Source: Proluteimonas flavola (lineage in GTDB: Bacteria > Pseudomonadota > Gammaproteobacteria > Xanthomonadales > Xanthomonadaceae). From it: a DNA stretch of 47,214 bases. The notes below the pieces were generated by a model. That model made no database searches. It was not told the origin of the DNA and saw only the letters and a program-made list of their open reading frames with translations. Position 1 is the first letter of the stretch; the number at the start of each line of letters is the position of its first letter. This document shows positions 23,837 through 31,603 of this stretch, one piece after another. The stretch spans positions 1-47,214 of the forward strand of contig NZ_JAIWPU010000016.1 of the NCBI RefSeq assembly GCF_021191705.1. Reading direction: 5' to 3'. A program made the translations under genes and the position numbers.

Positions 23837-25117
23837 GTGAACCTGACCGACAAGCTCGCGATCCTCGCCGACGCCGCCAAGTACGACGCCTCCTGCGCGT
23901 CGAGCGGCGCGAACCGGCGCGACTCCTCGAAGACCGGCGGCATCGGCAGTACCGAGGGCATGGGCATCTGCCACTCGTACACGCCCGACGGGCGTTGCGT
24001 GTCGCTGCTGAAGATCCTGCTGACCAACTTCTGCGTGTTCGACTGCGCCTACTGCGTCAATCGCGTGTCGAGCAACGTGCGCCGCGCGCGCTTCACGCCC
24101 GAAGAGGTCGTGAAACTGACGCTGGACTTCTACAAGCGCAACTACATCGAAGGGCTGTTCCTCTCCAGCGGCATCATCCGCAGCGGCGATTACACGATGG
24201 AGCAGATGGTCGAGGTCGCGCGCAGCCTGCGCGAGGACCACCGCTTCGCCGGCTATATCCATCTCAAGACGATTCCCGACGCCGCGCCCGAACTGCTGGC
24301 CGCGGCCGGCCGGTATGCCGACCGCCTGAGCATCAACATCGAGCTGCCGACCGAAGCCGGCATGTCGGCGCTGGCGCCGGAGAAGACCCACGCCGGCATC
24401 CACGGCGCGATGGGCGAACTCAAATGGCGCATCGACGAGGACAAGGACGCGCGCCGGATCAAACGCCAGGGCGCGACGACGCGCCGGGCGAAGCCGCCGC
24501 GCTTCGCACCGGCCGGGCAGAGCACGCAGATGATCGTCGGTGCCGACGCCGCCAGCGACCGCAGCATCCTGGAAACCAGCAGCCGCATGTACGGCACCTA
24601 CCGGATGCGCCGCGTGTACTACTCGGCCTTCAGTCCGATCCCCGATGCGTCGAAGACCCTACCGCTGCAGCCGCCCCCGCTGCTGCGCGAGCATCGCCTC
24701 TACCAGGCGGACTGGTTGCTGCGCTTTTACGGCTTCGATGTCGACGAGATCACGCCCAACGCGGCGAACGCCGAAGACGTGGATGCCGAGACCCCGGGCA
24801 TGCTCGATCTCGACGTTGACCCGAAGCTGGCCTGGGCGCTGCGCAACCCGACGCGCTTTCCGGTCGACATCAATCGCGCCCCACGCGAGATGTTGCTGCG
24901 CGTGCCGGGCCTGGGCACGCGCAATGTCGAACGCATCATCGCCGCGCGGCCGCATGGTGCCCTGCGCCTCGATGACCTCGCGCGTCTGCGCGTGCCGCTG
25001 AAAAAGATCATGCCGTTCGTGATCACGCCCGGCCATCACCCGCGCCAGCGTCTCGACGACCCCGCACGCCTGCGCAATGAACTCGCCCCGCAGCCGCGGC
25101 AGGCGAGTCTGTTCTGA
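23837..25117 (+). CDS. Putative DNA modification/repair radical SAM protein
   Basis: A 426-residue protein. The radical SAM 4Fe-4S motif is C66-x3-C70-x2-C73 (NFCVFDCAYCVN), with an additional Cys upstream in GICHSYTPDGRC. Glycine-rich and SAM-binding features follow (GLFLSSGIIRSGDYTMEQM, LSINIELPTEAGMSALAP). A helix-hairpin-helix DNA-binding segment near residues 355-385 (REMLLRVPGLGTRNVERI) ends the protein. This matches the putative DNA modification/repair radical SAM family (TIGR03916), related to but distinct from spore photoproduct lyase. The GTG start is preceded by GTAGG. The next rightward gene, 272 bases on, is a DUF4130-UdgX fusion, the partner usually seen with this family. Confidence 0.92.
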   Translation: MNLTDKLAILADAAKYDASCASSGANRRDSSKTGGIGSTEGMGICHSYTPDGRCVSLLKILLTNFCVFDCAYCVNRVSSNVRRARFTPEEVVKLTLDFYKRNYIEGLFLSSGIIRSGDYTMEQMVEVARSLREDHRFAGYIHLKTIPDAAPELLAAAGRYADRLSINIELPTEAGMSALAPEKTHAGIHGAMGELKWRIDEDKDARRIKRQGATTRRAKPPRFAPAGQSTQMIVGADAASDRSILETSSRMYGTYRMRRVYYSAFSPIPDASKTLPLQPPPLLREHRLYQADWLLRFYGFDVDEITPNAANAEDVDAETPGMLDLDVDPKLAWALRNPTRFPVDINRAPREMLLRVPGLGTRNVERIIAARPHGALRLDDLARLRVPLKKIMPFVITPGHHPRQRLDDPARLRNELAPQPRQASLF

Positions 25118-25170
25118 TCGATCTTGGTCACGCATTTGGACAGCAGATCGCAGCGCGCGTGCTCTGAAGC

Positions 25171-25273
25171 CCTCCCCCGTGAACGGGGGAGGGCTGGGTG
25201 GGGGCGAACGTTACGGTTGTCGCGACGTGTGGGTTCGCCCCCATCCCAACCTTCCCCCGCGCGCGGGGGAAGG
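25171..25273. repeat. Compound palindrome, family B, copy 1
   Basis: Two local hairpins (CCTCCCCCGTGAACGGGGGA around 25171-25192, and CCTTCCCCCGCGCGCGGGGG around 25250-25273) flank an outer inverted repeat, GGGTGGGGGCGAAC against GTTCGCCCCCATCCC. The whole unit lies in the gap between the radical SAM and UdgX genes. Related units occur near 29385 and 33242. Confidence 0.8.
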
Positions 25274-25309
25274 AGACGAGCGCGCACCTCCGCGCCCGAT
25301 CCGGGTCTG

Positions 25310-25330
25310 GTGGGAGCGGCCTTGGTCGCG
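25310..25330. repeat. Unpaired family A-like half unit
   Basis: GTGGGAGCGGCCTTGGTCGC matches the arm of the GTGGGAGCG palindromes but no inverted partner is within reach. It lies 60 bases before the UdgX gene. Confidence 0.5.
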
Positions 25331-25389
25331 CTTCCGGAGGATGGTCTGCTGCAGCTTCGCCATTCCACGCTCGATGCATCCTGCGCGGC

Positions 25390-26820
25390 ATGAGCACGCT
25401 CGCGCCCCATATCCGCATCTCCGCCCAAGTAGACCCGCCCTGGGACGCCCACGCCTGGCGTGCCGCCGCGCGCGCTGCCCTGTGCGCAGGCCTGCCACCC
25501 GAACGACTCGACTGGAGCGGTGGTGCACAGGGCTCACTGCTCGGCGGGCTTGATCTGTCGATGCTGCCCGCGCAACGCACTGCCCCGCGCGTGCCGTCCG
25601 AATTCCTGTCGCTTGCTGGCGCCGTGCTCTGCAACCGGGCCGAGGACCGCCACGGTCTGCTCTATCGCATGCTCTGGCGCATCGCCGAAGGTGAGCGCGC
25701 ATTGCTGCAGCGCGCGTCTGACCCCGATGTGCATCGCGCCACGACGATGGCGCAGGCGGTGCGCCGCGACAGCCACAAGATGAAGGCCTTCGTGCGCTTC
25801 CGCGAAGTACCGGGGGCGGACGAGGAGTACGTTGCCTGGTTCGAACCCGACCACCACATCGTCGACCGGGTCGCGCCGTTCTTCGCGCGCCGCTTCGCCG
25901 GCATGCGCTGGGCGATCGTGACCCCGTACCGCAGTGCGGTGTGGGACGGGCAGGCACTGGCGTTCGCGCCGGGCGGCACGCGCGCCGACGCGCCGGCCGA
26001 GGACGCACGCGAGGACCTGTGGCGCACGTATTACGCCAACATCTTCAATCCGGCGCGGCTCAATACCACGATGATGCGCGCCGAGATGCCGCAGAAGTAC
26101 TGGAAGCACCTGCCCGAGACCGCGCTGCTGCCGGACCTCGTCCGCGACGCCGGCCTGCGCGTGCGCGAGATGGCCGAGCGCGAGCACCAGGCGCCACGCC
26201 GCCGCATTCCCGCAGCGCCGGCGCCCGCGCCGGTGGTGGCCGGCACGCTCGAAGCGCTGCGCGAATCCGCACGCGATTGCCGCCGCTGTCCGCTGTGGCA
26301 ACCGGCGACGCAGACCGTGTTCGGCGAAGGACCGCCCGGCGCGCGCACGATGATCGTCGGCGAGCAGCCGGGCGACGAAGAGGATCTGTCCGGTCGTCCC
26401 TTCGTCGGCCCCGCGGGGCGTCTGTTCTCGCGCGCACTGGACGAACTCGGCATCGACCGCAGCACGCTGTACCTGACCAATGCGGTCAAGCATTTCCGCT
26501 TCGAGCCGCGCGGCAAGCGTCGCCTGCACAAGCGGCCGGACGTGGCGCACATCGAAGCCTGCAATGGCTGGTTGCGCGCGGAGATCGCACAGGTGAAGCC
26601 CGGGCGCATCGTGTGCCTCGGCGCGAGCGCCGCGCGCGCGGTGTTCGGGCCGGGCGTGCGGCTGAGCGAGGAGCGCGGCATCTGGCGCACCCGCGACGAC
26701 GGCGTGCGCGCGTTCGCGACCGTGCATCCGTCGTGGGTGCTGCGCCAGGGCGACCCCCAGGCGCAGGCGCAGGCCTATGCCGGCTTCGTCGACGACCTGC
26801 GCCAGCTGCTGGCCGCCTGA
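25390..26820 (+). CDS. DUF4130-UdgX fusion: uracil-DNA cross-linking protein
   Basis: A 476-residue, two-domain protein. Residues 1 to about 270 match DUF4130/TIGR03915 (KMKAFVRFREV, FEPDHHIVDRVAPFFARRF, AIVTPYRSAVWDG). From about 285 is a family 4-like uracil-DNA glycosylase of the UdgX group: a 4Fe-4S ligand set C297, C300, C391 and probably C409; the active-site GEQPGDEED near 325; the UdgX-specific loop KRRLHKRP with H380; and HPS at 446-448. In studied UdgX proteins the loop His attacks the abasic sugar and forms a permanent covalent DNA link, so this protein probably tags uracil sites. The radical SAM gene lies upstream. ATG 25390 has no clear Shine-Dalgarno; CATCCT lies seven bases before it. 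Confidence 0.94.
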   Translation: MSTLAPHIRISAQVDPPWDAHAWRAAARAALCAGLPPERLDWSGGAQGSLLGGLDLSMLPAQRTAPRVPSEFLSLAGAVLCNRAEDRHGLLYRMLWRIAEGERALLQRASDPDVHRATTMAQAVRRDSHKMKAFVRFREVPGADEEYVAWFEPDHHIVDRVAPFFARRFAGMRWAIVTPYRSAVWDGQALAFAPGGTRADAPAEDAREDLWRTYYANIFNPARLNTTMMRAEMPQKYWKHLPETALLPDLVRDAGLRVREMAEREHQAPRRRIPAAPAPAPVVAGTLEALRESARDCRRCPLWQPATQTVFGEGPPGARTMIVGEQPGDEEDLSGRPFVGPAGRLFSRALDELGIDRSTLYLTNAVKHFRFEPRGKRRLHKRPDVAHIEACNGWLRAEIAQVKPGRIVCLGASAARAVFGPGVRLSEERGIWRTRDDGVRAFATVHPSWVLRQGDPQAQAQAYAGFVDDLRQLLAA

Positions 26821-26939
26821 ACACCGGGCACGGTGCGCTGGGTGTCGGGTGCGCGGCGCCTGAACGCAACGGCGTCGCATTCACTGCCGTTTCGCGCCGC
26901 CGGCGAAAGACTCTGTCGACCCCAACGCAGGATAGAACG

Positions 26940-27413
26940 ATGCACACCAAACAGACGCTCGCCATCCGCGCCCTGGTGCTGGCACTGTCGCTGACCGCCG
27001 GTGCCGCCATGGCGCAGACCACGCCGCCGGACGCCGCTGCGCCGCAGTCGCAGAGCGGCTTCACCAGCGCCCAATTCCGCGCGGCCCTGACCGAGGCGGG
27101 CTACACCAACATCCACGATGTCGAGTTCAAGGGCGGCCTGTGGAAGGCCGACGTCACCGATGCGACCGGCAAGGACATCGACGTGCGCCTGGATCCGGCG
27201 ACCGGCCGCCTCTATCCCGACAACGTGCGCGACACCCGCCTGGGCGAGGCCGATATCCGCGCCAAGCTCACGGCCGCCGGCTACACCCGCATCGAGGACG
27301 TCGAATTCGACGACGGCCTGTGGGAAGCCGAGGCCACCACCGCGCAGGGCCAGCGCGTGGACCTGAAGCTCGATCCGCAGGACGGCCGCGTGATCAGCCA
27401 GACCCGCGACTGA
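26940..27413 (+). CDS. Tandem PepSY-like secreted protein
   Basis: A 157-residue protein with a signal peptide of about 26 residues (ending GAAMAQ) and two tandem repeats of about 55 residues. In each, a helix (FRAALTEAGYTNI; IRAKLTAAGYTRI) is followed by VEFKGGLWKADVTDATGK or VEFDDGLWEAEATTAQGQ and a final strand with LDP. This matches PepSY-like domains, which occur in periplasmic inhibitors and sensor ectodomains. The two units are clearly homologous to each other, so the gene arose by internal duplication. The Shine-Dalgarno AGGA precedes the ATG. It is convergent with the next gene over a hairpin at 27442. Confidence 0.82.
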   Translation: MHTKQTLAIRALVLALSLTAGAAMAQTTPPDAAAPQSQSGFTSAQFRAALTEAGYTNIHDVEFKGGLWKADVTDATGKDIDVRLDPATGRLYPDNVRDTRLGEADIRAKLTAAGYTRIEDVEFDDGLWEAEATTAQGQRVDLKLDPQDGRVISQTRD

Positions 27414-27441
27414 TCCAAGGTCCACGCATCAGTCGATGCAG

Positions 27442-27469
27442 GACAGGCCTGGCCCCGGTCGGGCCTGTC
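27442..27469. terminator. Hairpin between convergent genes, possible bidirectional terminator
   Basis: GACAGGCC (27442-27449) and GGCCTGTC (27462-27469) form a perfect eight-base stem with a 12-base loop. It lies between the rightward PepSY gene and the leftward hypothetical gene. There is no T-tract, so termination is uncertain. Confidence 0.4.
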
Positions 27470-27488
27470 TGCGTCCGGGGCCGCGAGC

Positions 27489-27992
27489 TCAGCCGCGCGC
27501 GTGGTCGGGTACCGGCACGTCGAGCGGCATACGGTCGCGCACGCAGTTCGCCGCGTCCTTCGCTGCATCCGCATTCGCATCCACGCAGCGCGCGGCGATC
27601 ATCGCCCAGCGCGAGACCGCATCGTCGCGTGCCGAGAGCGCGTCGGTCGCGACCATCCAGCGGGCGATGTCGACCAGTTGCGCGCGTTCGTCGAGCGAAG
27701 ACACCGCATCGATCGCCGCGGTGCTGACGATGAAGCTGTGCGCGAAAGCCTCGGTCGTCCGCTCGGTCGACAGCGTCGGTGCGGCGATGCCGCCGGGTGC
27801 TTCGAGCAGCGCATGCAGGCGGATCGCTTCGCGCGCCTTGAGATCGCCCGCCGAGCCGATGCTCGTGCGCAGCAGCACGGTGGCGCCGAGCGCGCCGATG
27901 AAGATGCCGATCATCAGCACGAACGCCGCGCCGATCAGCAGCGGGCCGCGCGGACGTGGCGTATCGGTGGCGTCATTGGGAAGCTGGTTCAC
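27489..27992 (-). CDS. Single-span membrane hypothetical protein
   Basis: A 167-residue protein with one hydrophobic helix at about 18-42 (LLIGAAFVLMIGIFIGALGA) and a roughly 120-residue C-terminal domain outside the membrane. The domain is mostly helical, with ERTTEAFAHSFIVSTAAIDAVSSLDERAQ, RWMVATDALSARDDAV, and two Cys at the C-end (RCVDANA, NCVRDRM) that could form a disulfide. The start is GTG at 27992, supported by GGAG about eight bases upstream. I recognise no family. It is leftward, with the EF-hand gene upstream 98 bases away. Confidence 0.65.
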   Translation of the reverse strand: MNQLPNDATDTPRPRGPLLIGAAFVLMIGIFIGALGATVLLRTSIGSAGDLKAREAIRLHALLEAPGGIAAPTLSTERTTEAFAHSFIVSTAAIDAVSSLDERAQLVDIARWMVATDALSARDDAVSRWAMIAARCVDANADAAKDAANCVRDRMPLDVPVPDHARG

Positions 27993-28089
27993 GCGAACAC
28001 TCCATCGCCGACCGGTGCCGGCGGCGGCATAGGCTAGCGCAGCGCATCCGCGATGCCGAACGCGCTGCCGGTTTGGCGGCTGCGACCGG

Positions 28090-28458
28090 TCAGCGCAGCC
28101 AGCCGGCGAGTTCCTCGCGGCTCAGGCGGCCGTCGCGGTTGCTGTCGATCGCGTTGAACTCCGCGTCGAGCGCCGGATGGGCCTTGGCTTCGGCCCGGCT
28201 GATGTAGCCGTCGCCGTCCACGTCGAGCGCGGCGAAGTCGACGCGGTACTGGTCGCTCGGGGCCGAACGCGGCTCGTAGGAGCGGATGATGACCTGCGGG
28301 CCGTCGTCGCGCTCCATCGTGACCACGCCGGTCTGGCGGCCGGACTGTGAGGACAGTTCGGGTTGCGCGTCCACCTGCTGCAGCGGCGAGGTGGTGACCT
28401 GCGCGGCGGCGGGCAGGGCGCAGGCGATCAGGCCGATCGTGAGCAGCGGACGGAACAT
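28090..28458 (-). CDS. Secreted EF-hand calcium-binding protein
   Basis: A 122-residue protein with a signal peptide ending ALPAAAQ at residue 20 and two EF-hand loops in the C-terminal half: DVDGDGYISRAE (loop positions 1, 3, 5, 7, 9 and 12 all fit Ca2+ ligation) and DSNRDGRLSREE. Between them is AHPALDAEFNAI, the linker helix. The N-terminal 60 mature residues are Gln/Ser-rich and without known fold. Calsymin-like and small EF-hand proteins are secreted in many Xanthomonads. AGGGG precedes the ATG. The leftward neighbour 98 bases away is a single-span membrane protein; no pathway link is visible. Confidence 0.85.
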   Translation of the reverse strand: MFRPLLTIGLIACALPAAAQVTTSPLQQVDAQPELSSQSGRQTGVVTMERDDGPQVIIRSYEPRSAPSDQYRVDFAALDVDGDGYISRAEAKAHPALDAEFNAIDSNRDGRLSREELAGWLR

Positions 28459-28543
28459 GGAACACCCCTGTGATGGATCCGTGATGGAAACAGGATCGCA
28501 ACCACGTGCCGCACGAGGCGTGAACGCAATGCGCTGCGCGGCT

Positions 28544-29278
28544 TCAGCGGCGACGCAGCCGCAACAGCACAGTCTGCAGCGCCAGTGCCGCGCCGATGGC
28601 GAGCGCCACCCAGGCCGAGGTCGCGGCGCCCGGCAGCGGCCACCCGGTCTGCTTGAACCACACCGCGAACAGGCCCCACAGCGCGATCGCCAGATAGGCG
28701 ACGTTCCCGCGCATGCGCAGGTTGAGCGCCAGCAGCACGATGGCCGAGATCGCCCACAGCGCGAGACTCCAGCCGAGCATGCGGGTGGTCGACAGTAACT
28801 CGTAGGCGACGATCGTCTGCGCGATGTTGAGGAAGGCCGCCAGCGACAGCCAGCCGGCGTGGATCGACACCGCCAGCCACGCCAGCCGATAGCGCCTGGC
28901 GTTGCTCGCGCGCGACAGTTGCACCGCGCACCAGGCCAGGGCCATCAACGCACCGAAGATCACCACCACGCAGGCCCAGAACAGACCGGCCGAGAACAGC
29001 GGCATCCAGATCGCGGTCAGGAAGAAGCCAAGCGCTGCGACGGGGGCGATGCGGCCGAGCAGCGGATCGCTGCGACGCGTACCGGTCGCCTGCCAGATCG
29101 CATAGAGGAGATCGAGCAGGAAGATCAGGCCCCAGACCGAAAATGCGTAACCGGCCGCGACCAGCAGGGTGGGATAGCGGTCGGAGACCGTGCCCTGGTC
29201 GGGCCCGAAGACACCGGTCTGCGACAGCCAGGCGATGACCGGCATCGCGATGGCGAACAGGAGGACGAGCAGACGCAT
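28544..29278 (-). CDS. TspO/tryptophan-rich sensory-like membrane protein
   Basis: A 244-residue integral membrane protein with about eight hydrophobic stretches and many Trp residues: VSDRYPTLLVAAGYAFSVWG, IWMPLFSAGLFWACVVVI, WLAVSIHAGWLSLAAFLNI and ALWGLFAVWFK. The order GYAFSVWG...WMPLFSAG...AGWLSLA is like the TspO/MBR-related family, but a longer variant with about eight segments instead of the usual five. It may bind porphyrins or other small molecules, by analogy. The ATG at 29278 has AGGAA eight bases upstream. Between it and the oligopeptidase gene upstream lies a family B repeat. Confidence 0.72.
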   Translation of the reverse strand: MRLLVLLFAIAMPVIAWLSQTGVFGPDQGTVSDRYPTLLVAAGYAFSVWGLIFLLDLLYAIWQATGTRRSDPLLGRIAPVAALGFFLTAIWMPLFSAGLFWACVVVIFGALMALAWCAVQLSRASNARRYRLAWLAVSIHAGWLSLAAFLNIAQTIVAYELLSTTRMLGWSLALWAISAIVLLALNLRMRGNVAYLAIALWGLFAVWFKQTGWPLPGAATSAWVALAIGAALALQTVLLRLRRR

Positions 29279-29384
29279 GGCGGTGGTTCCTGCGGAAAAT
29301 CGCGCGGATGCTGGCACCGCGGGCGTGAGGGTTTCGTGGGGTGCGGTCGGCGAGCCGGTGGGCGCCTGGACCGCGCGCTTACGC

Positions 29385-29441
29385 ACCTTCCCCCGCGTGC
29401 GGGGCATTGCGCCCTTCACGGCTGGAAGGTTGGGATGGGGG
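29385..29441. repeat. Family B palindrome, half-size copy
   Basis: ACCTTCCCCCGCGTGCGGGG then CATTGCGCCCTTCACGGCTG and GAAGGTTGGGATGGGGGC. This is the inverse of the second half of the unit near 33344 with only a few changes. It lies between the leftward oligopeptidase and TspO-like genes. Confidence 0.78.
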
Positions 29442-29458
29442 CAGTCGATCGAGTGCGG

Positions 29459-31489
29459 CTACATCCCGCTATGCCGCAACAACGCCGCGATATCCGGATC
29501 CCGCCCCCGGAACGCGCGGAAGTTCTCGATCGCATCCCGACTGCCGCCGCGCGACAGCACCTCGTCGCGGAAACGCCTGCCGGTCTCCGACAGCTGATCG
29601 GTCGCTTCCTCGAACGCCGCGTACGCATCCGCGCTCAGCACTTCGGCCCATTTGTAGCTGTAGTAGCCGGCCGCATAGCCGCCCGCGAAGATGTGGCTGA
29701 ACTGGTGGGGGAAGCGATGCCAGTCGGGCGTGCGGGTGACCGCGACCTCGTCGCGCACGCGCTCGAGCAGGGCCAGCACGTCGTCGCGGCCGGCGTCGAA
29801 GTCCGAATGCAGCAGCATGTCGAACAGCGAGAACTCGATCTGCCGCAGCGTCTGCAGGCCGCTCTGGAAATTGCGTGCGGCCAGCATGCGGTCGAACAGC
29901 TCGCGCGGCAGCGGCTCGCCGGTGTCGACGTGCGCGGTCATCGCCTGCACGCGGTCCCACTCCCAGCAGAAGTTCTCCATGAACTGGCTTGGCAGTTCGA
30001 CTGCATCCCATTCCACGCCGTTGATGCCGGCGATCGGCAACGTGTCCACCTGGGTCAGCAACTGGTGCAGGCCGTGGCCCATCTCGTGGAACAGCGTGGT
30101 GACTTCGCCGTGGGTGAAGGTGGCCGGCCGGCCGCCGGTGCCGCGCCCGAAATTGCAGACCAGGTAGACCAGCGGCGTCTGCACGCCGTCGGCGGTCGCG
30201 CGGCGGTTGCGGCAGTCGTCCATCCACGCGCCGCCGCGCTTGCCTTCACGGGCGTAGAGATCGAGATAGAACTGGCCGACCAGGCTGCCGTCGGCGTCGA
30301 CCAGACGATAGAAGCGCGCGTCCTCGTGCCACACCGGCGCGTCGTCGCGCTCGACGCCCAGGCCGTACAGCGACTGGATGACATCGAACAGCCCCGCCAG
30401 CACGCGGTCCTCGGTGAAGTAGCGTTTCACCGCCTGCGCAGAGTAGTCGTAGCGCGCCTGGCGCAGGCGGTCGCTGGCGAAGGCCATGTCCCAGGGCTCC
30501 AGCGACGGGATGCCGAGCTGTTCGCGCGCGAAGTCCGCCAGCGCTTCGCGGTCGTCTTCGGCGTGCGGGCGTGCGCGCGCGGCGAGATCGCGCAGGAACG
30601 CCAGCACCGCGTCGGGCGCGGTCGCCATCTTGGTCGCGAGCGACAGTTCGGCGTAGTTCGCATGACCGAGCAGGCGCGCCTGCTCGTCGCGCAGCGCGAG
30701 GATGCGGGCGATCAGCGGTCCGTTGTCCAGCGCTTCGGGGCCGGACTCGGACGCGCGCAGGCCATAGGCGCGATAGAAGCGCTCGCGCAGCGCGCGGTTG
30801 GTCGCATAGGTCTGGATCGGCAGATAGGACGGCATCTGCAGCGTCAGCTTCCAGCCGGGCCGCCCGTCGCGTTCGGCTGCGGCGCGCGCGGCGGCCAGGG
30901 TGTCCTCCGGCAGTCCATCGAGTTCGGCGGGATCCTCCACGTACACCGCGAACGCATCGGTGGCGTCGAGCACGTGCTCGGAAAACTCGGACGACAGCTT
31001 CGCAAGCGCCTGCTGGATCTCGGAAAAGCGCGCGCGCCCGGCGTCATCGAGCGCGGCGCCGCCGAGCCGGAAGTCGCGCAGCGCGTGGGCGAGCACGCGG
31101 CGCTGCAGCGCGTCCAGACCCAGCGCATCGGCCTGGTCGGACAACGCCTGGTAGGCCGCGAACAGGGCCTGGTCCTGGCCGAGCGCGCTGAAGAAGCGCG
31201 TCACCTTCGGCAACGCGGTGTTGTAGGCCTCGCGCATGGCGGGCGTGTTGACCACCGCGTTGAGGTGGCCGACCTGGTTCCAGGCGCGGCCCAGCCGTTC
31301 GGTCGCATCTTCCAGCGGCTCGACCACGCTGTGCCAGCCGACCGGTTGCGCGCGTCCGGACAGCGCCAGCGCGACTTCGGCCTCGGCGACCAGCGTGTCG
31401 ATCGCGGGCTGCACGTGCGCCGGCTCGATCTCGTCGAAACGCGGCAGGCCGGAGAAGTCGAGCAGCGGGTTGTCCATCGTGCGAGCCAT
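29459..31489 (-). CDS. prlC: Oligopeptidase A, M3 family metallopeptidase
   Basis: A 676-residue zinc metallopeptidase of the thimet oligopeptidase family, close to the usual 680 residues. The N-terminal NPLLDFSGLPRFDEIEPAHV is the standard start of OpdA, and the zinc site FHEMGHGLHQLL places the HExxH at about residue 468; the third zinc ligand, Glu, follows in the FMENFCWEWDRV segment. It degrades small peptides, including cleaved signal peptides and bulk oligopeptides, in the cytoplasm. The start could be ATG 31489 (MARTMDNP) or the inner ATG at 31477, which fits the family better. TAGAAT upstream is a likely -10. It is divergent from the antiporter gene. Confidence 0.93.
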   Translation of the reverse strand: MARTMDNPLLDFSGLPRFDEIEPAHVQPAIDTLVAEAEVALALSGRAQPVGWHSVVEPLEDATERLGRAWNQVGHLNAVVNTPAMREAYNTALPKVTRFFSALGQDQALFAAYQALSDQADALGLDALQRRVLAHALRDFRLGGAALDDAGRARFSEIQQALAKLSSEFSEHVLDATDAFAVYVEDPAELDGLPEDTLAAARAAAERDGRPGWKLTLQMPSYLPIQTYATNRALRERFYRAYGLRASESGPEALDNGPLIARILALRDEQARLLGHANYAELSLATKMATAPDAVLAFLRDLAARARPHAEDDREALADFAREQLGIPSLEPWDMAFASDRLRQARYDYSAQAVKRYFTEDRVLAGLFDVIQSLYGLGVERDDAPVWHEDARFYRLVDADGSLVGQFYLDLYAREGKRGGAWMDDCRNRRATADGVQTPLVYLVCNFGRGTGGRPATFTHGEVTTLFHEMGHGLHQLLTQVDTLPIAGINGVEWDAVELPSQFMENFCWEWDRVQAMTAHVDTGEPLPRELFDRMLAARNFQSGLQTLRQIEFSLFDMLLHSDFDAGRDDVLALLERVRDEVAVTRTPDWHRFPHQFSHIFAGGYAAGYYSYKWAEVLSADAYAAFEEATDQLSETGRRFRDEVLSRGGSRDAIENFRAFRGRDPDIAALLRHSGM

Positions 31490-31509
31490 TGTGCGGAAGA
31501 GGGAGGCCG

Positions 31510-31515
31510 ATTCTA
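31510..31515 (-). promoter_or_regulatory. Candidate -10 box of the oligopeptidase A gene
   Basis: On the minus strand TAGAAT begins about 20 bases upstream of the first ATG, which would give a leader of around 14 bases. No clear Shine-Dalgarno is seen in that leader. TAGAAT also appears upstream of the zinc-finger gene (37903) and the pcm-like gene (45014, minus strand). Confidence 0.35.
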
Positions 31516-31603
31516 GGCACAGGCGGATGCACGGATCGTGTCGGCGCGCCGTGCAGCGGCTTCGGCGCTATCGTGGCGGCTTCTCCCCCGCGCCGCGTCC
31601 GCA

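Noticed and set aside
23837..25117. Spore photoproduct lyase (SplB)
   Set aside because: The Cys pattern C-x3-C-x2-C is generic for radical SAM proteins; the HhH tail and UdgX neighbour fit the other family, and the host does not sporulate.
25171..25330. CRISPR-like repeats between the radical SAM and UdgX genes
   Set aside because: The repeats are inverted and unequal, with no regular spacer unit and no cas gene nearby.
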